Shown here: in pieces, positions 32,713 through 40,018 of the stretch
How the letters are laid out: each line of letters begins with the position of its first letter
Numbering within the stretch: the first letter of the stretch is position 1
From: Amycolatopsis acididurans
GTDB taxonomy: Bacteria; Actinomycetota; Actinomycetes; Mycobacteriales; Pseudonocardiaceae
DNA length: 64,000 bases
Direction of reading: 5' to 3'
Assembly: GCF_012328925.1 (NCBI RefSeq)
Contig: NZ_JAAXLS010000010.1
Span: forward strand, 1-64,000
The notes under the pieces: generated by a model
Database searches by the model: none
Seen by the model: only the letters and a program-made list of their open reading frames with translations
Told to the model about the DNA's origin: nothing
Program-made: the position numbers and the translations under genes

Positions 32713-33408
32713 TCAGATGGCGAGCTGGAGGCGGTCGGCGAGCGCGTCGGCGGCGGTCTTGAAGACCGCGTCGCGGTCCATGTCGGTCACGTCCATCGAC
32801 AGCCACCCGCCGCGCTGCTCGTGCTCGCGCAGCTTCGCGAGAACGGCGTCCTGGTAGCGGATGAAGTCCTCGTCCGCGCCGCCGGAGTGGCCGGTTTCCA
32901 GGGAGCTGAACTCGCCCTTGCGGGCGAGCGCGTCGCGGGCGCTGATGCGCAGGAAGAACACCAGGTCGGGTTCGGTGAGGTGGGCGAAGACCTGCTCGGC
33001 CAGGCTGGTGGAGACGTCGGGATTCACCGCGTAGCGAGCGAGGATCTTGTGGTGGGCGTTGTCGAGGATCACGTGTGTTCCGGCGGCGAGAGCGGGCTGG
33101 ATGACGAGTTTGTCCTGGAGGGTGTACCAGGCGGCCAACGCCAGCAGCCAGTAGTGATCGCCGCACGCCTGGGCGACGCGCGCGTCGCGGCGATAGACCA
33201 ATGCGTTGAGCCGATCGACGTAGGCGGACAACTCGGCGTCCATCGGGACTTCGGTGCTGTGCTTGCCGATCAGGATCGCTTCGTGGCCGGCGTCGTTGAG
33301 CGCTTGGTGCAGGCGGGTGGCGAGGGTTGACTTGCCCGCGCCGTCGATGCCGACGACCGTGATCTCCCGTCCGCGCGTGGGGTCGAGGAAAGGTGCCGCG
33401 TTCGTCAT
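32713..33408 (-). CDS. Thymidylate-kinase-like P-loop protein, 231 aa
   Basis: P-loop VVGIDGAGKSTLATRLHQAL near residues 18-37 is of the dTMP-kinase type. HVILDNAHHKILARYAVNPD occupies the place of the kinase 'DRy' motif but reads Asp-Asn, and LVFFLRISARDALARKGEFS resembles the LID-proximal part. Probably phosphorylates a nucleoside or nucleotide; the changed DR motif argues for an unusual substrate. ATG at 33408 has AGGAG ~6 nt upstream; an ATG 15 nt earlier is inside the ribosome site and is rejected. Located 20 nt after the phosphorylase-like gene. Confidence 0.82.
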   Translation of the reverse strand: MTNAAPFLDPTRGREITVVGIDGAGKSTLATRLHQALNDAGHEAILIGKHSTEVPMDAELSAYVDRLNALVYRRDARVAQACGDHYWLLALAAWYTLQDKLVIQPALAAGTHVILDNAHHKILARYAVNPDVSTSLAEQVFAHLTEPDLVFFLRISARDALARKGEFSSLETGHSGGADEDFIRYQDAVLAKLREHEQRGGWLSMDVTDMDRDAVFKTAADALADRLQLAI

Positions 33409-33428
33409 GTGGTTCTCCTCCAAGGGGT

Positions 33429-34496
33429 TCAGATCGGCCGGGTGGCCAGTCGGTTGGCGATGATGTCTTGGATCTGTCTGATTAGGACAGTGCGTCGCCG
33501 GACAACGTCGCGGTGACGCTCGTTGGACAAGTCCGCGGCGTAATGGCGAGCGAGGTTGTTGGAAATGACATGCAGATAGCCGAAACCAATCCCGGCATCG
33601 CGTGCTGCCACCCCCATGGGGCCGATCTCTGGATCAACGAAGGCGTGCTCGGCGTGCTCGGTCAGCCAGTCCCGGTTCTCCAGCAGGATCGAGGGTGACG
33701 TGACGTGGAGGCCGGTGTGCACGCCTGGTTGGGCGGTGGCGAAGTCGCCGAAGAAGTCGGGCCACGTCACGAGGCTTCCGCCCACGAGACTTGTGTTTCC
33801 GGTGGCAAGTAGCGTGTTGGGCTCGATGTCTGGGTTCAGGGCGCCGACTTTGCCGACGTAGACGACGTCGCGGGCACCGAGCCCCGCCAGGCGCGTGACC
33901 ACGCGCCCGGCGACGTCGCCCCAGATGCTGTGCAGGAAACCGAGGTAGACCACCCGGCGGCCGTGGATCTCTGTGCGTTGCCAAGCGTAGCCGTGCCCGT
34001 GGTTCCACACACCGTCCGACGGGGCGAGGTGCGCCAGGCCCCAACCGACGATCACGAGGTCGCCGTCAAGTTCGAGGTCGAGCTTCCCCACCGCTTCGCG
34101 GGACAACGTCGGGTCGGGCAACTCGTAGGTGACCGTGTCGGCCGGTTTTCCCGTCATGGACAAGTACGTGGCGATGATCAGTGCGTAGTGGTGGACGTAG
34201 TCGGCACCGGGGAATGCCTTGACGATGAGGGCGCGGCCTTGGGCCTCGGCAGTGGGGCGCTCGAAGTTGAACAGCTTGCCGGTCTTCTCGTGCGTTGAGA
34301 TCACCGCTTGGCGGTCGTAACTGCCGACGACGTGAATGCTGTCCCAGTCGTGGTCCTGGATCAGGTGGTGCACCTTGATCTGGAGGTAGCGCAGAAGGCG
34401 GTCCGGGGCCATCGTGTGCCCGTCCACCGCGATGGGGGACGTCTGCAACGCCGAGCTGGCTCCCGCGGTCGGGATTGTGTTGGCGAGGAGGCTCAT
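33429..34496 (-). CDS. Nucleoside-phosphorylase-superfamily protein, 355 aa
   Basis: C-terminal two thirds resemble PNP/UDP superfamily (PF01048): VYVGKVGALNPDIEPNTLLA (~212-231) is the phosphate/ribose-binding glycine region, THVTSPSILLENRDWL-like segment precedes AFVDPEIGPMGVAARDAGIG (~286-305), where most phosphorylases have the ribose-binding Met-Glu, and GYLHVISNNLA ends the core. An N-terminal extra ~110 residues are helical. Such enzymes cleave or form N-glycosidic bonds, so it could attach a 7-deazaguanine base to ribose. The diverged active site (PEIG) means the reaction is uncertain. ATG at 34496 shares its A with the upstream stop. Confidence 0.72.
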   Translation of the reverse strand: MSLLANTIPTAGASSALQTSPIAVDGHTMAPDRLLRYLQIKVHHLIQDHDWDSIHVVGSYDRQAVISTHEKTGKLFNFERPTAEAQGRALIVKAFPGADYVHHYALIIATYLSMTGKPADTVTYELPDPTLSREAVGKLDLELDGDLVIVGWGLAHLAPSDGVWNHGHGYAWQRTEIHGRRVVYLGFLHSIWGDVAGRVVTRLAGLGARDVVYVGKVGALNPDIEPNTLLATGNTSLVGGSLVTWPDFFGDFATAQPGVHTGLHVTSPSILLENRDWLTEHAEHAFVDPEIGPMGVAARDAGIGFGYLHVISNNLARHYAADLSNERHRDVVRRRTVLIRQIQDIIANRLATRPI

Positions 34497-35311
34497 CAGG
34501 CCGCCTCCGGGATACGGACGCTGCTGCCGGCCGCCTCGCGGACGACGGCGATGTTGCGTCGGATCAGGTCGAACCGTTCCTCGGGGATGGGGCCCATGTC
34601 CTCGATCCGAGGAGTTTTGGGCTTCTCGTAGGGGCCGCCGGGCAGCATCGCGATGCCCATCGCGCCGAGGATGACCGGGGCGGCGCCGTCGGCCGAGGCG
34701 ATCCATTCGTGCTCGCGCTGTTCGACGAGTTCCAGGTGCCCGGTGCGGCCGAGGCCGAGCAGCCGATAGACGATGCTGTTCTCGATCATGCCGCGGTCTT
34801 CCAGGTACCGGGTGGCCGCCCAGCGGGTGCGGCAGAGCTGGTCTTCGGGCGCAGGGCGCCGGGAGGCCGGTAGCGCGATCGCTCCGACGTAGTCGCTGGA
34901 AGCGAAGTAGTCGTAGCAGCGCAGCCACTCGTGATCGTCTGCCGCGTGCAGCACGACGCACAGGCGGAACTCGTCGCTGAGGTCGAGGATCTCGCGGGCG
35001 GCTTCGTCGCTGGCCTTGATGGTGGCGAGCCCGTCGCGCATGACGTCCGGGAGGATGATCTCGCGGGCGTCGACGATGCGGGCCGCCGCGATCAGGTCGG
35101 CGGCCGGCAGGGCGCGGCCGAGATCGAAGACCCCGTTGTCGACAATGGTCTCCGCGCCCCGCTGCGCCTCGCGGTGGAAGAACGCGCGGTAGGCAGCGTC
35201 GGTCAGAACACGCTGGGCCGCCACGTGGTGGACGCTGGCGGGCTCCTGCGCGACGAAATCGTCCAGGTAGTCGGGCGGGGCGATCGCGGAGAAGGCGATG
35301 CTCTTGGCCAT
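34496..35311 (-). CDS. TGT/DpdA-like TIM-barrel protein, 271 aa
   Basis: Compact relative of tRNA-guanine transglycosylases: TIVDNGVFDLGRALPAADLI (~56-73) corresponds to the substrate-binding 'DSGGF' region, REIILPDVMRDGLATIKASD (~83-102) to the strand-helix after it, LCVVLHAADDHEWLRCYDYF to the 'VQG' strand, YRLLGLGRTGHLELVEQR (~182-199) to the 'HLLGxGxP' loop and ASADGAAPVILGAMGIAM to the nucleophile strand 'DSxxP...ARxG' (Asp208). The zinc/RNA-binding C-terminal domain of true TGTs is missing (271 versus ~380 aa), as in DpdA-like DNA enzymes. Assignment is by eye. Coupled to folE upstream and the phosphorylase-like gene downstream (both TGATG). Confidence 0.68.
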   Translation of the reverse strand: MAKSIAFSAIAPPDYLDDFVAQEPASVHHVAAQRVLTDAAYRAFFHREAQRGAETIVDNGVFDLGRALPAADLIAAARIVDAREIILPDVMRDGLATIKASDEAAREILDLSDEFRLCVVLHAADDHEWLRCYDYFASSDYVGAIALPASRRPAPEDQLCRTRWAATRYLEDRGMIENSIVYRLLGLGRTGHLELVEQREHEWIASADGAAPVILGAMGIAMLPGGPYEKPKTPRIEDMGPIPEERFDLIRRNIAVVREAAGSSVRIPEAA

Positions 35312-35937
35312 CAGGCGACCCTCCACCTGTCCGTGGCGAGGGTGAGGAATTGTTGGGAGAGCACAGGATCGCTCTCGAATCGGCCGCGGGCCTGCAGTGT
35401 GGTGGTACGAGCTGCCTCCATCCGCACGCCCCGCGCGCTCATGCACAGGTGCGTACCGCGGACCGCGACGGCCACGTCGGTACTGCCGATCACGACGGCG
35501 ATCTCGTCGGCTACCTGCCGGGTGAAGCGCTCCTGCACCTGAAGACGACCGGCGCACTGCTGTGCGATACGGCCGAACTTCGACAGGCCCATCACCTTGC
35601 CGTCCGGTACGTAACCGATGGCGACGTCCAGGTTCATGGGCAGCAGATGGTGCTCGCATAGCGACCAGACGCTCATACCGCCGATCACGACCAGCTGGCC
35701 GCTCAGGTGCTGCTCGGTGAAGCAGGTCGGTGCGGCCGACGGGTCCGGAGAAAAGAAGTCGCTCCACCACGCGGCGACCCTGGCTGGCGTGTCCGACAGG
35801 CCGTCCCGTCCGGGCTCCTCGCCGATTGCGGCGAGGAGCTGGCCGACAAGATCGGCAACGCGCTCGGTGTCGACCGGTCCCGGCGACACCAGATCCTGGC
35901 TGTCGCTGGAAGCCAGCCTGTCGAGGGTGTTGGTCAC
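35311..35937 (-). CDS. folE: GTP cyclohydrolase I (FolE), 208 aa
   Basis: Converts GTP to 7,8-dihydroneopterin triphosphate, the first step of pterin and 7-deazaguanine synthesis. Zinc ligands are intact: Cys94 and His97 in SLCEHHLLP, Cys165 in GTHLCMSARGVR; VMGLSKFGRIAQQCAGRLQV is also conserved. Normal length. Placed with QueD and QueE rather than folate genes, so it is a dedicated copy for the pathway. GTG at 35937; 145 nt of non-coding sequence separates it from queE, leaving room for an internal promoter. Confidence 0.95.
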   Translation of the reverse strand: MTNTLDRLASSDSQDLVSPGPVDTERVADLVGQLLAAIGEEPGRDGLSDTPARVAAWWSDFFSPDPSAAPTCFTEQHLSGQLVVIGGMSVWSLCEHHLLPMNLDVAIGYVPDGKVMGLSKFGRIAQQCAGRLQVQERFTRQVADEIAVVIGSTDVAVAVRGTHLCMSARGVRMEAARTTTLQARGRFESDPVLSQQFLTLATDRWRVA

Positions 35938-36082
35938 GGACTTCGCCTCGCTTCCGGGTTTGGTAAATAGGTCAAAGACGTCAGCAGCGGCGGCTCGCAG
36001 TGCCCCGGCGCGCGGAGGTCGCTGAGGTTTTGGTGCTGGCGCGGGAAACCGCGCGATCCGGTGCTCAGTCTGGGAATCGGTG

Positions 36083-36787
36083 TCACCGCGCTCCGGTCAG
36101 GATGTGCAGACGGGTGGAGACGTTCCACCCGCGATCAGTGGCCGGGCCGTAGAGAGCATCCATACCGGCCAAAACCTTCTCCTGGGTGGTGCCTTCCGGC
36201 ATCACCCACACCGGAGCCAGATGATGCTCCTCGACGAGCCGGTCGATCTCGTCGAGGTCGCGGTCGGGTTCGGTGACAACGAACTTGAACACCGCGCGGT
36301 CTGTCGCGGTCAACGCCGAGAGGGCATCGGGCTTGATTCGGGTGGAGTAGGTCATGCCTGAGTTCGCGAGTTTCGGACTCACCACCCAGAGATCGACCAA
36401 GGAGGCAAGTTCCGGTGTGGGCGCAACCGTGCCGTTGGTTTCGACCTGTACCCGCACCTTCGCTAGGCCGCGGGCGAGGGCGGTCATGGCGGGCTGCTGC
36501 AACGTCGGCTCCCCGCCGGTGATCACCATCATGTCCACGCCGCGCTCACGCACCCACGACACCAGCTCGGGGATGGGGACTCGGTCGCTGACCTCGGCCG
36601 GGTTGTACCTGCTCCAGTCCCAGCTTTCTGGGGTGTCACAGAAGCCGCACCGGAGGTTGCATCGGGAGAACCGGACGAACACGCAGCGCTGCCCGGTCCA
36701 CGGGCCTTCGCCCTGGAACGACTCGAACTTCTCCGTGAGAATCGCGGAACCCTCTACCCGTTCAGGAGCCAAGGTGAGCGTGTTCAC
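36083..36787 (-). CDS. queE: 7-carboxy-7-deazaguanine synthase (QueE), 234 aa
   Basis: Radical-SAM enzyme that contracts 6-carboxy-5,6,7,8-tetrahydropterin to 7-carboxy-7-deazaguanine (CDG). Has ESFQGEGPWTGQRCVFVRFS preceding the 4Fe-4S ligands RCNLRCGFC (Cys43, Cys47, Cys50) and VITGGEPTLQQ. Length normal. GTG at 36787 overlaps the QueD stop (GTGA); an ATG 21 nt earlier would overlap more and is less likely. No QueC follows, so CDG may be the base released by the core pathway. Confidence 0.94.
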   Translation of the reverse strand: MNTLTLAPERVEGSAILTEKFESFQGEGPWTGQRCVFVRFSRCNLRCGFCDTPESWDWSRYNPAEVSDRVPIPELVSWVRERGVDMMVITGGEPTLQQPAMTALARGLAKVRVQVETNGTVAPTPELASLVDLWVVSPKLANSGMTYSTRIKPDALSALTATDRAVFKFVVTEPDRDLDEIDRLVEEHHLAPVWVMPEGTTQEKVLAGMDALYGPATDRGWNVSTRLHILTGAR

Positions 36788-37473
36788 GAGGCATCGCCTC
36801 GTTCCCACAGGCCGGTGGTCGTCCCCGAGTCGACCCGTAGGGATACGAGCCGGCCGCGGATCTTCGGCTCGACGTTGTCGACGAACCAGCCAGCCAGGTG
36901 GGCGACCAGCGCAGGGCCAGCAGCACGTAGCCCCGCGTCGGCGTCAGGCTCCTGGAGGTACGTTCCGAAGGGCTTCAGGTCGCCGAAATCGGTGATGAAC
37001 CCAACCTCGTTGAGTCCGTCCGCCCCCAGCACCAGCGCGACGTCGCCGTGCCTGGTCTTGAAGGTCTTCGAGATCGTCACCTCGCCGGTGACGCCGTCAC
37101 AGCGCGCTGACGTGGTCGCGGTCTCCGACACCACCATCTCGACCAGCGTGATCGGCATTGCCGATTCCATGTTGTCCCGGAACCACTCGGCAAGGTGCGC
37201 AGCGAGAAGCTCGCTCGTCGGGTGGAAGGTGACCTGTTCGTTGAGCAGACGGTGGTCGAACGTCGCGGCCAGATGGTCCCCGAGAGGCGACAGGTCGCCG
37301 GGGGCGTCATCGTGCACGAGCGCCGAGGCGGTCACCGTGTAGTTGTGGCCATGGTTGCGGCGACACTTGTGACTGGCCGGTAGCTGCCTCAGCTCGTGGC
37401 TGGCGCTGAAGCCGAACGACTGCGAGATGGTGATCTGGCCATCCGCCACACACTTCTCCTCAGTGGCCTTCAT
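36784..37473 (-). CDS. queD: 6-carboxytetrahydropterin synthase (QueD) with a second degenerate PTPS domain, 229 aa
   Basis: Converts dihydroneopterin triphosphate to 6-carboxytetrahydropterin. The first domain (~14-120) has the complete PTPS active site: zinc His26 (SASHEL), His41 and His43 (NHGHNY), catalytic Cys37, Asp73-His74 (TFDHRLLNE) and Glu117 (VSETAT). A second domain (~130-229) repeats the fold, with VGFITDFGDLKPFGTYL and LVAHLAGWFVDNVEP, but has no zinc His triad and reads DSGTTTGLWE at the Glu position. Typical QueD is ~120 aa. ATG at 37473 follows AAGGAGG by 6-7 nt. First gene of the operon. Confidence 0.9.
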   Translation of the reverse strand: MKATEEKCVADGQITISQSFGFSASHELRQLPASHKCRRNHGHNYTVTASALVHDDAPGDLSPLGDHLAATFDHRLLNEQVTFHPTSELLAAHLAEWFRDNMESAMPITLVEMVVSETATTSARCDGVTGEVTISKTFKTRHGDVALVLGADGLNEVGFITDFGDLKPFGTYLQEPDADAGLRAAGPALVAHLAGWFVDNVEPKIRGRLVSLRVDSGTTTGLWERGDAS

Positions 37474-37622
37474 GTAGCCCTCCTTCCTCGGTCATGCCGA
37501 ACGGCACTCGGACGATGTGCGCTGGCGGCCGAACTGTCTTGCCGGCCCGGATGGCACAGCGGCCGGAATGGCTGGGGGTCGAACGGAGTCGGTGACGATC
37601 CGTAGTACCTTCACCACAAGCA

Positions 37623-37651
37623 ACCTTACTGCGATATCAGAAAGGTGACAA
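37623..37651 (-). promoter_or_regulatory. queD operon promoter with inverted-repeat operator
   Basis: On the minus strand TTGTCA (37651-37646) and TAAGGT (37628-37623) are 17 bp apart. The inverted repeat ACCTTACTG-CGATAT-CAGAAAGGT (37623-37646, 8 of 9 arm positions matching) fills the space between the boxes, so a bound repressor would block polymerase. The divergent GntR/UTRA regulator is the likely ligand. Confidence 0.65.
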
Positions 37652-37685
37652 GGTGAATGGATGAGCGTCGATCGTGGCCTTGCTG

Positions 37686-37700
37686 CCTTACGACTAAGGT
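37686..37700 (+). promoter_or_regulatory. Probable -10 region with CCTTA-N4-TAAGG palindrome for the UTRA gene
   Basis: TAAGGT (37695-37700) is a good actinobacterial -10 box reading toward 37747. It forms CCTTA-CGAC-TAAGG with 37686-37690, the same half-sites as the queD operator. This suggests one regulator acts on both divergent promoters. Confidence 0.45.
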
Positions 37701-37746
37701 CAACGGGTGGAGTACCTCCCACCGCGAGACACAAGGAGGGCGAGCG

Positions 37747-38280
37747 ATGACGAGCGCCGGCCCGTGGACGAGCGTGTCGATGCCTTACGTGAGCGGCCAA
37801 CGGGGCGACGCCTGGGGCGTCGAGGCGGCAGAGCATGGCGGCACGGGAACTCAAAGGTTGCTGAGTGTTGACGAGATGGTCGCCTCCGCGACGGTCGCCG
37901 ACATGCTGGGCTTGAATGAGGGTGAGGCGGTGGTCGTCCGGCGCCGCCTCATGCTGTTCAACGATCATCCGGTCGAGCTTGTCGACTCGTACTACCCCGC
38001 GAACATCGCCCAGGGCACCAGGCTGGCCGAGCCCCGCAAGATCCCCGGTGGTGCTGTCGCTCTCCTGGCGGACCTCGGATATCCGCCGCGCCGCGTCCGC
38101 GAAGACGTCAGCGCACGCTTGGCCACACCAGACGAACGGGCCGTGCTGGAACTGGACGACCCGTCGTGTGTGCTGCTGCTCGCCCGCGCACTTGTTACCG
38201 AGAACGATCTGCCCGTCGAAGCCAGCGTGATGACGATGGTGGCCGACGGGCGACGGCTGCGATACGAGCTGACGCCATGA
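37747..38280 (+). CDS. UTRA-domain protein lacking a DNA-binding domain, 177 aa
   Basis: Residues ~35-175 are a UTRA ligand-binding domain (VADMLGLNEGEAVVVRRRLM; FNDHPVELVDSYYPANIAQG; LVTENDLPVEASVMTMVADG). No winged helix precedes it and none is hidden upstream in frame. AAGGAGGG lies 6 nt before the ATG at 37747. UTRA domains sense small molecules in GntR/HutC regulators. This free domain may bind the pathway ligand and dimerise with the full-length regulator encoded next. Confidence 0.8.
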   Translation: MTSAGPWTSVSMPYVSGQRGDAWGVEAAEHGGTGTQRLLSVDEMVASATVADMLGLNEGEAVVVRRRLMLFNDHPVELVDSYYPANIAQGTRLAEPRKIPGGAVALLADLGYPPRRVREDVSARLATPDERAVLELDDPSCVLLLARALVTENDLPVEASVMTMVADGRRLRYELTP

Positions 38281-38310
38281 CCGTCCCGACTGCGTCCCCA
38301 GGAGTCGGAC

Positions 38311-39039
38311 TTGCCTCGCACCCGTGACGCCCGGCCCCGGCATCAGCAGATCGCAGCAGAACTGCGCGATCTCATCATGCGCGGCGAGCTGCGCCCAGGT
38401 GCTCAACTGCCGTCCACCGCGCAACTCGTCGAGCAGTACGGCGCAGCAAACGCCACCATCCAGCACGCGCTGAAGGCGCTCAAGGACGAAGGCTTCCTCG
38501 ACAGCCGTGTCGGCAAAGGCGTCTACGTCCGCGATCGGCAGCCGTTCATCATCGACGCCTCCGCCTACATCAAGCCTGAACCCGGCCAGTTCCGCTATCA
38601 GTTGCTCAACGTCGACGACGTCGTCCCACCGGCGGACATCGCCGAAGGATTGCAGCTGGCGCCGGGCGCTTCCGCGATCGTCCGCACCAGAATCCTCGTC
38701 CACGACGAGCGGCCGGTGGAGTTGTCCGCGTCGTACTATCCCGCCGAGATCGCCGCGAACAGCAAGCTCGCCAATTCGGCGAAGATCCGCGGCGGCGCAC
38801 CCCAGGCCCTCGCCGACCTTGGCTTTCCTCAGCAAGCCTTCGTCGACCGAATTTCGGCACGCCCGCCGACGGTGGAAGAAGCCGAGACGCTCGACCTCCC
38901 TGATGGGACGCCGGTGATCCGGCAGTTGCGCGTCATCTACAGCAACAACGAACGCCCCGTCGAAGCCTCGGTCCTCATCAAGGGCGCGCACCTGTACGAG
39001 CTGCTGTACCGCCAGACCGTAGAGACCGAGTTGGGCTAG
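38311..39039 (+). CDS. GntR-family regulator with UTRA domain (HutC type), 242 aa
   Basis: N-terminal winged helix (QQIAAELRDLIMRGELRPGA; GAANATIQHALKALKDEGFL) then UTRA (AEGLQLAPGASAIVRTRILV; DERPVELSASYYPAEIAANS). Its UTRA shares the layout of the upstream orphan, so one may derive from the other. TTG at 38311 has AGGAG 6 nt upstream. It lies 30 nt after the UTRA gene and divergent from the queD operon, whose promoter has a fitting inverted repeat. Likely the operon repressor, released by a pathway metabolite. Confidence 0.88.
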   Translation: MPRTRDARPRHQQIAAELRDLIMRGELRPGAQLPSTAQLVEQYGAANATIQHALKALKDEGFLDSRVGKGVYVRDRQPFIIDASAYIKPEPGQFRYQLLNVDDVVPPADIAEGLQLAPGASAIVRTRILVHDERPVELSASYYPAEIAANSKLANSAKIRGGAPQALADLGFPQQAFVDRISARPPTVEEAETLDLPDGTPVIRQLRVIYSNNERPVEASVLIKGAHLYELLYRQTVETELG

Positions 39040-39104
39040 AGCCACGATGACAGCGATTTCGATTTCAGACCCAGCAACTGCATTCGCGATGATCTCCTCA
39101 TCGG

Positions 39105-39434
39105 TCACGCCCTGGAATTACGAAACGGCCGTAGCCGGTGACGCCCTGCTCGATCTGCCCCCGGTGGTGCGTCGTCGCCGATGAGCTGCTGGTGGGCCGT
39201 CTCCCAGACGGTGCACTCGCTGTGGCGCCATCGGCGCGAGCAGCGGGCGCACTGGCCGCGGGCGTCGAGCGCGTGCTGGTCGAGCACCTGCCGCCAAGCG
39301 GTCGTCAAGCGGGTGATCTCCGTTTCCGCCAGAGCGGCTTTGGAGGGCGTGTCGCCTGTCGCGGCCAGGACGTCGAGGTAGTCCAGGCGGTCGGCGACAG
39401 CCTGCCGCAGCGTGGTGCTGAGTACCTCGTCCAT
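39105..39434 (-). CDS. Small Cys-motif unknown, 109 aa
   Basis: MDEVLSTTLRQAVADRLDYL, then AETEITRLTTAWRQVLDQHA and a metal-binding-like ARGQCARCSRRWRHSECTVW. ATG at 39434 follows AAGGAG by ~10 nt. Such helix-plus-CxxC proteins are common near actinomycete helix-turn-helix/TPR loci. Function unknown. The longer frame to the right is Arg-rich shadow. Confidence 0.65.
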   Translation of the reverse strand: MDEVLSTTLRQAVADRLDYLDVLAATGDTPSKAALAETEITRLTTAWRQVLDQHALDARGQCARCSRRWRHSECTVWETAHQQLIGDDAPPGADRAGRHRLRPFRNSRA

Positions 39435-39457
39435 CGGTGGTGACTCCTTCACTGGTC

Positions 39458-39733
39458 TCACTCGTCCGGATGTCGTCTCTGCTGGGGCCAGAGCCGCTGG
39501 TGCAGTTCGCTCGGCACGAACTCGGCGAGGCGCAGCCCGGCGGCCATCAGGCGTCGAGCGGCATCGTCGAACTCGCGGCAGGGCCACGGGTCGGTCGAGC
39601 AGCACGGGCAGAGATACGGCTGGCCGGGCGGCGGCAAATGACGCGCGGCCTGGTCGACGACCTCGGCCATCCGGCCTATCGGACTGTCGAGAGCGACCAC
39701 GACGGCCACACAGTCCCGCCACCCTTCCGCCAC
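39458..39733 (-). CDS. Small Cys-motif unknown, 91 aa
   Basis: RDCVAVVVALDSPIGRMAEV, then PYLCPCCSTDPWPCREFDDA, a CPCC...C cluster likely binding zinc, and a helical end (RRLMAAGLRLAEFVPSELHQ). GTG at 39733. Its stop lies 23 nt before the next minus-strand gene, so the two small Cys proteins form a pair divergent from the helix-turn-helix/TPR gene at 40019. Confidence 0.65.
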   Translation of the reverse strand: MAEGWRDCVAVVVALDSPIGRMAEVVDQAARHLPPPGQPYLCPCCSTDPWPCREFDDAARRLMAAGLRLAEFVPSELHQRLWPQQRRHPDE

Positions 39734-39906
39734 GCTTCACGCGCCCCACGCCGACCTCGCCGACGCGCCCGCCGCTGACCGGCTCCGTCGCCCGACGGAA
39801 CCTCTCGCGCGGCGTGGACGGTTGCTCTGCCGGGTGATCACGTGTGCCATGGTTCGACCCTGACTCCGGCTCACTGCGGGGCCAAGCCGCGAACGCGGGA
39901 TGTCAA

Positions 39907-39939
39907 GGGGAGGATTCGGGGAGGATTCGCATCCTCCCC
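39907..39939 (+). repeat. 11-bp tandem repeat GGGGAGGATTC x2 plus inverted arm
   Basis: GGGGAGGATTC at 39907-39917 and 39918-39928. The second copy also forms a perfect hairpin or palindrome with ATCCTCCCC (39931-39939; loop TCGC). About 80 bp upstream of the helix-turn-helix/TPR gene. Likely operator. Confidence 0.6.
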
Positions 39940-40018
39940 CTTCGACCGATGGTGTTGGGACGACCACGAGCTGTGTCAGGATAGGGCTGGTCAGCACGTG
40001 GGAGGGCAGCCCGCACCG

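Noticed and set aside
37474..37622. preQ1 riboswitch in the queD leader
   Set aside because: I looked for the short stem plus A-rich tail of preQ1-I and the larger preQ1-II/III layouts and see none. Control by a GntR-type operator is better supported.
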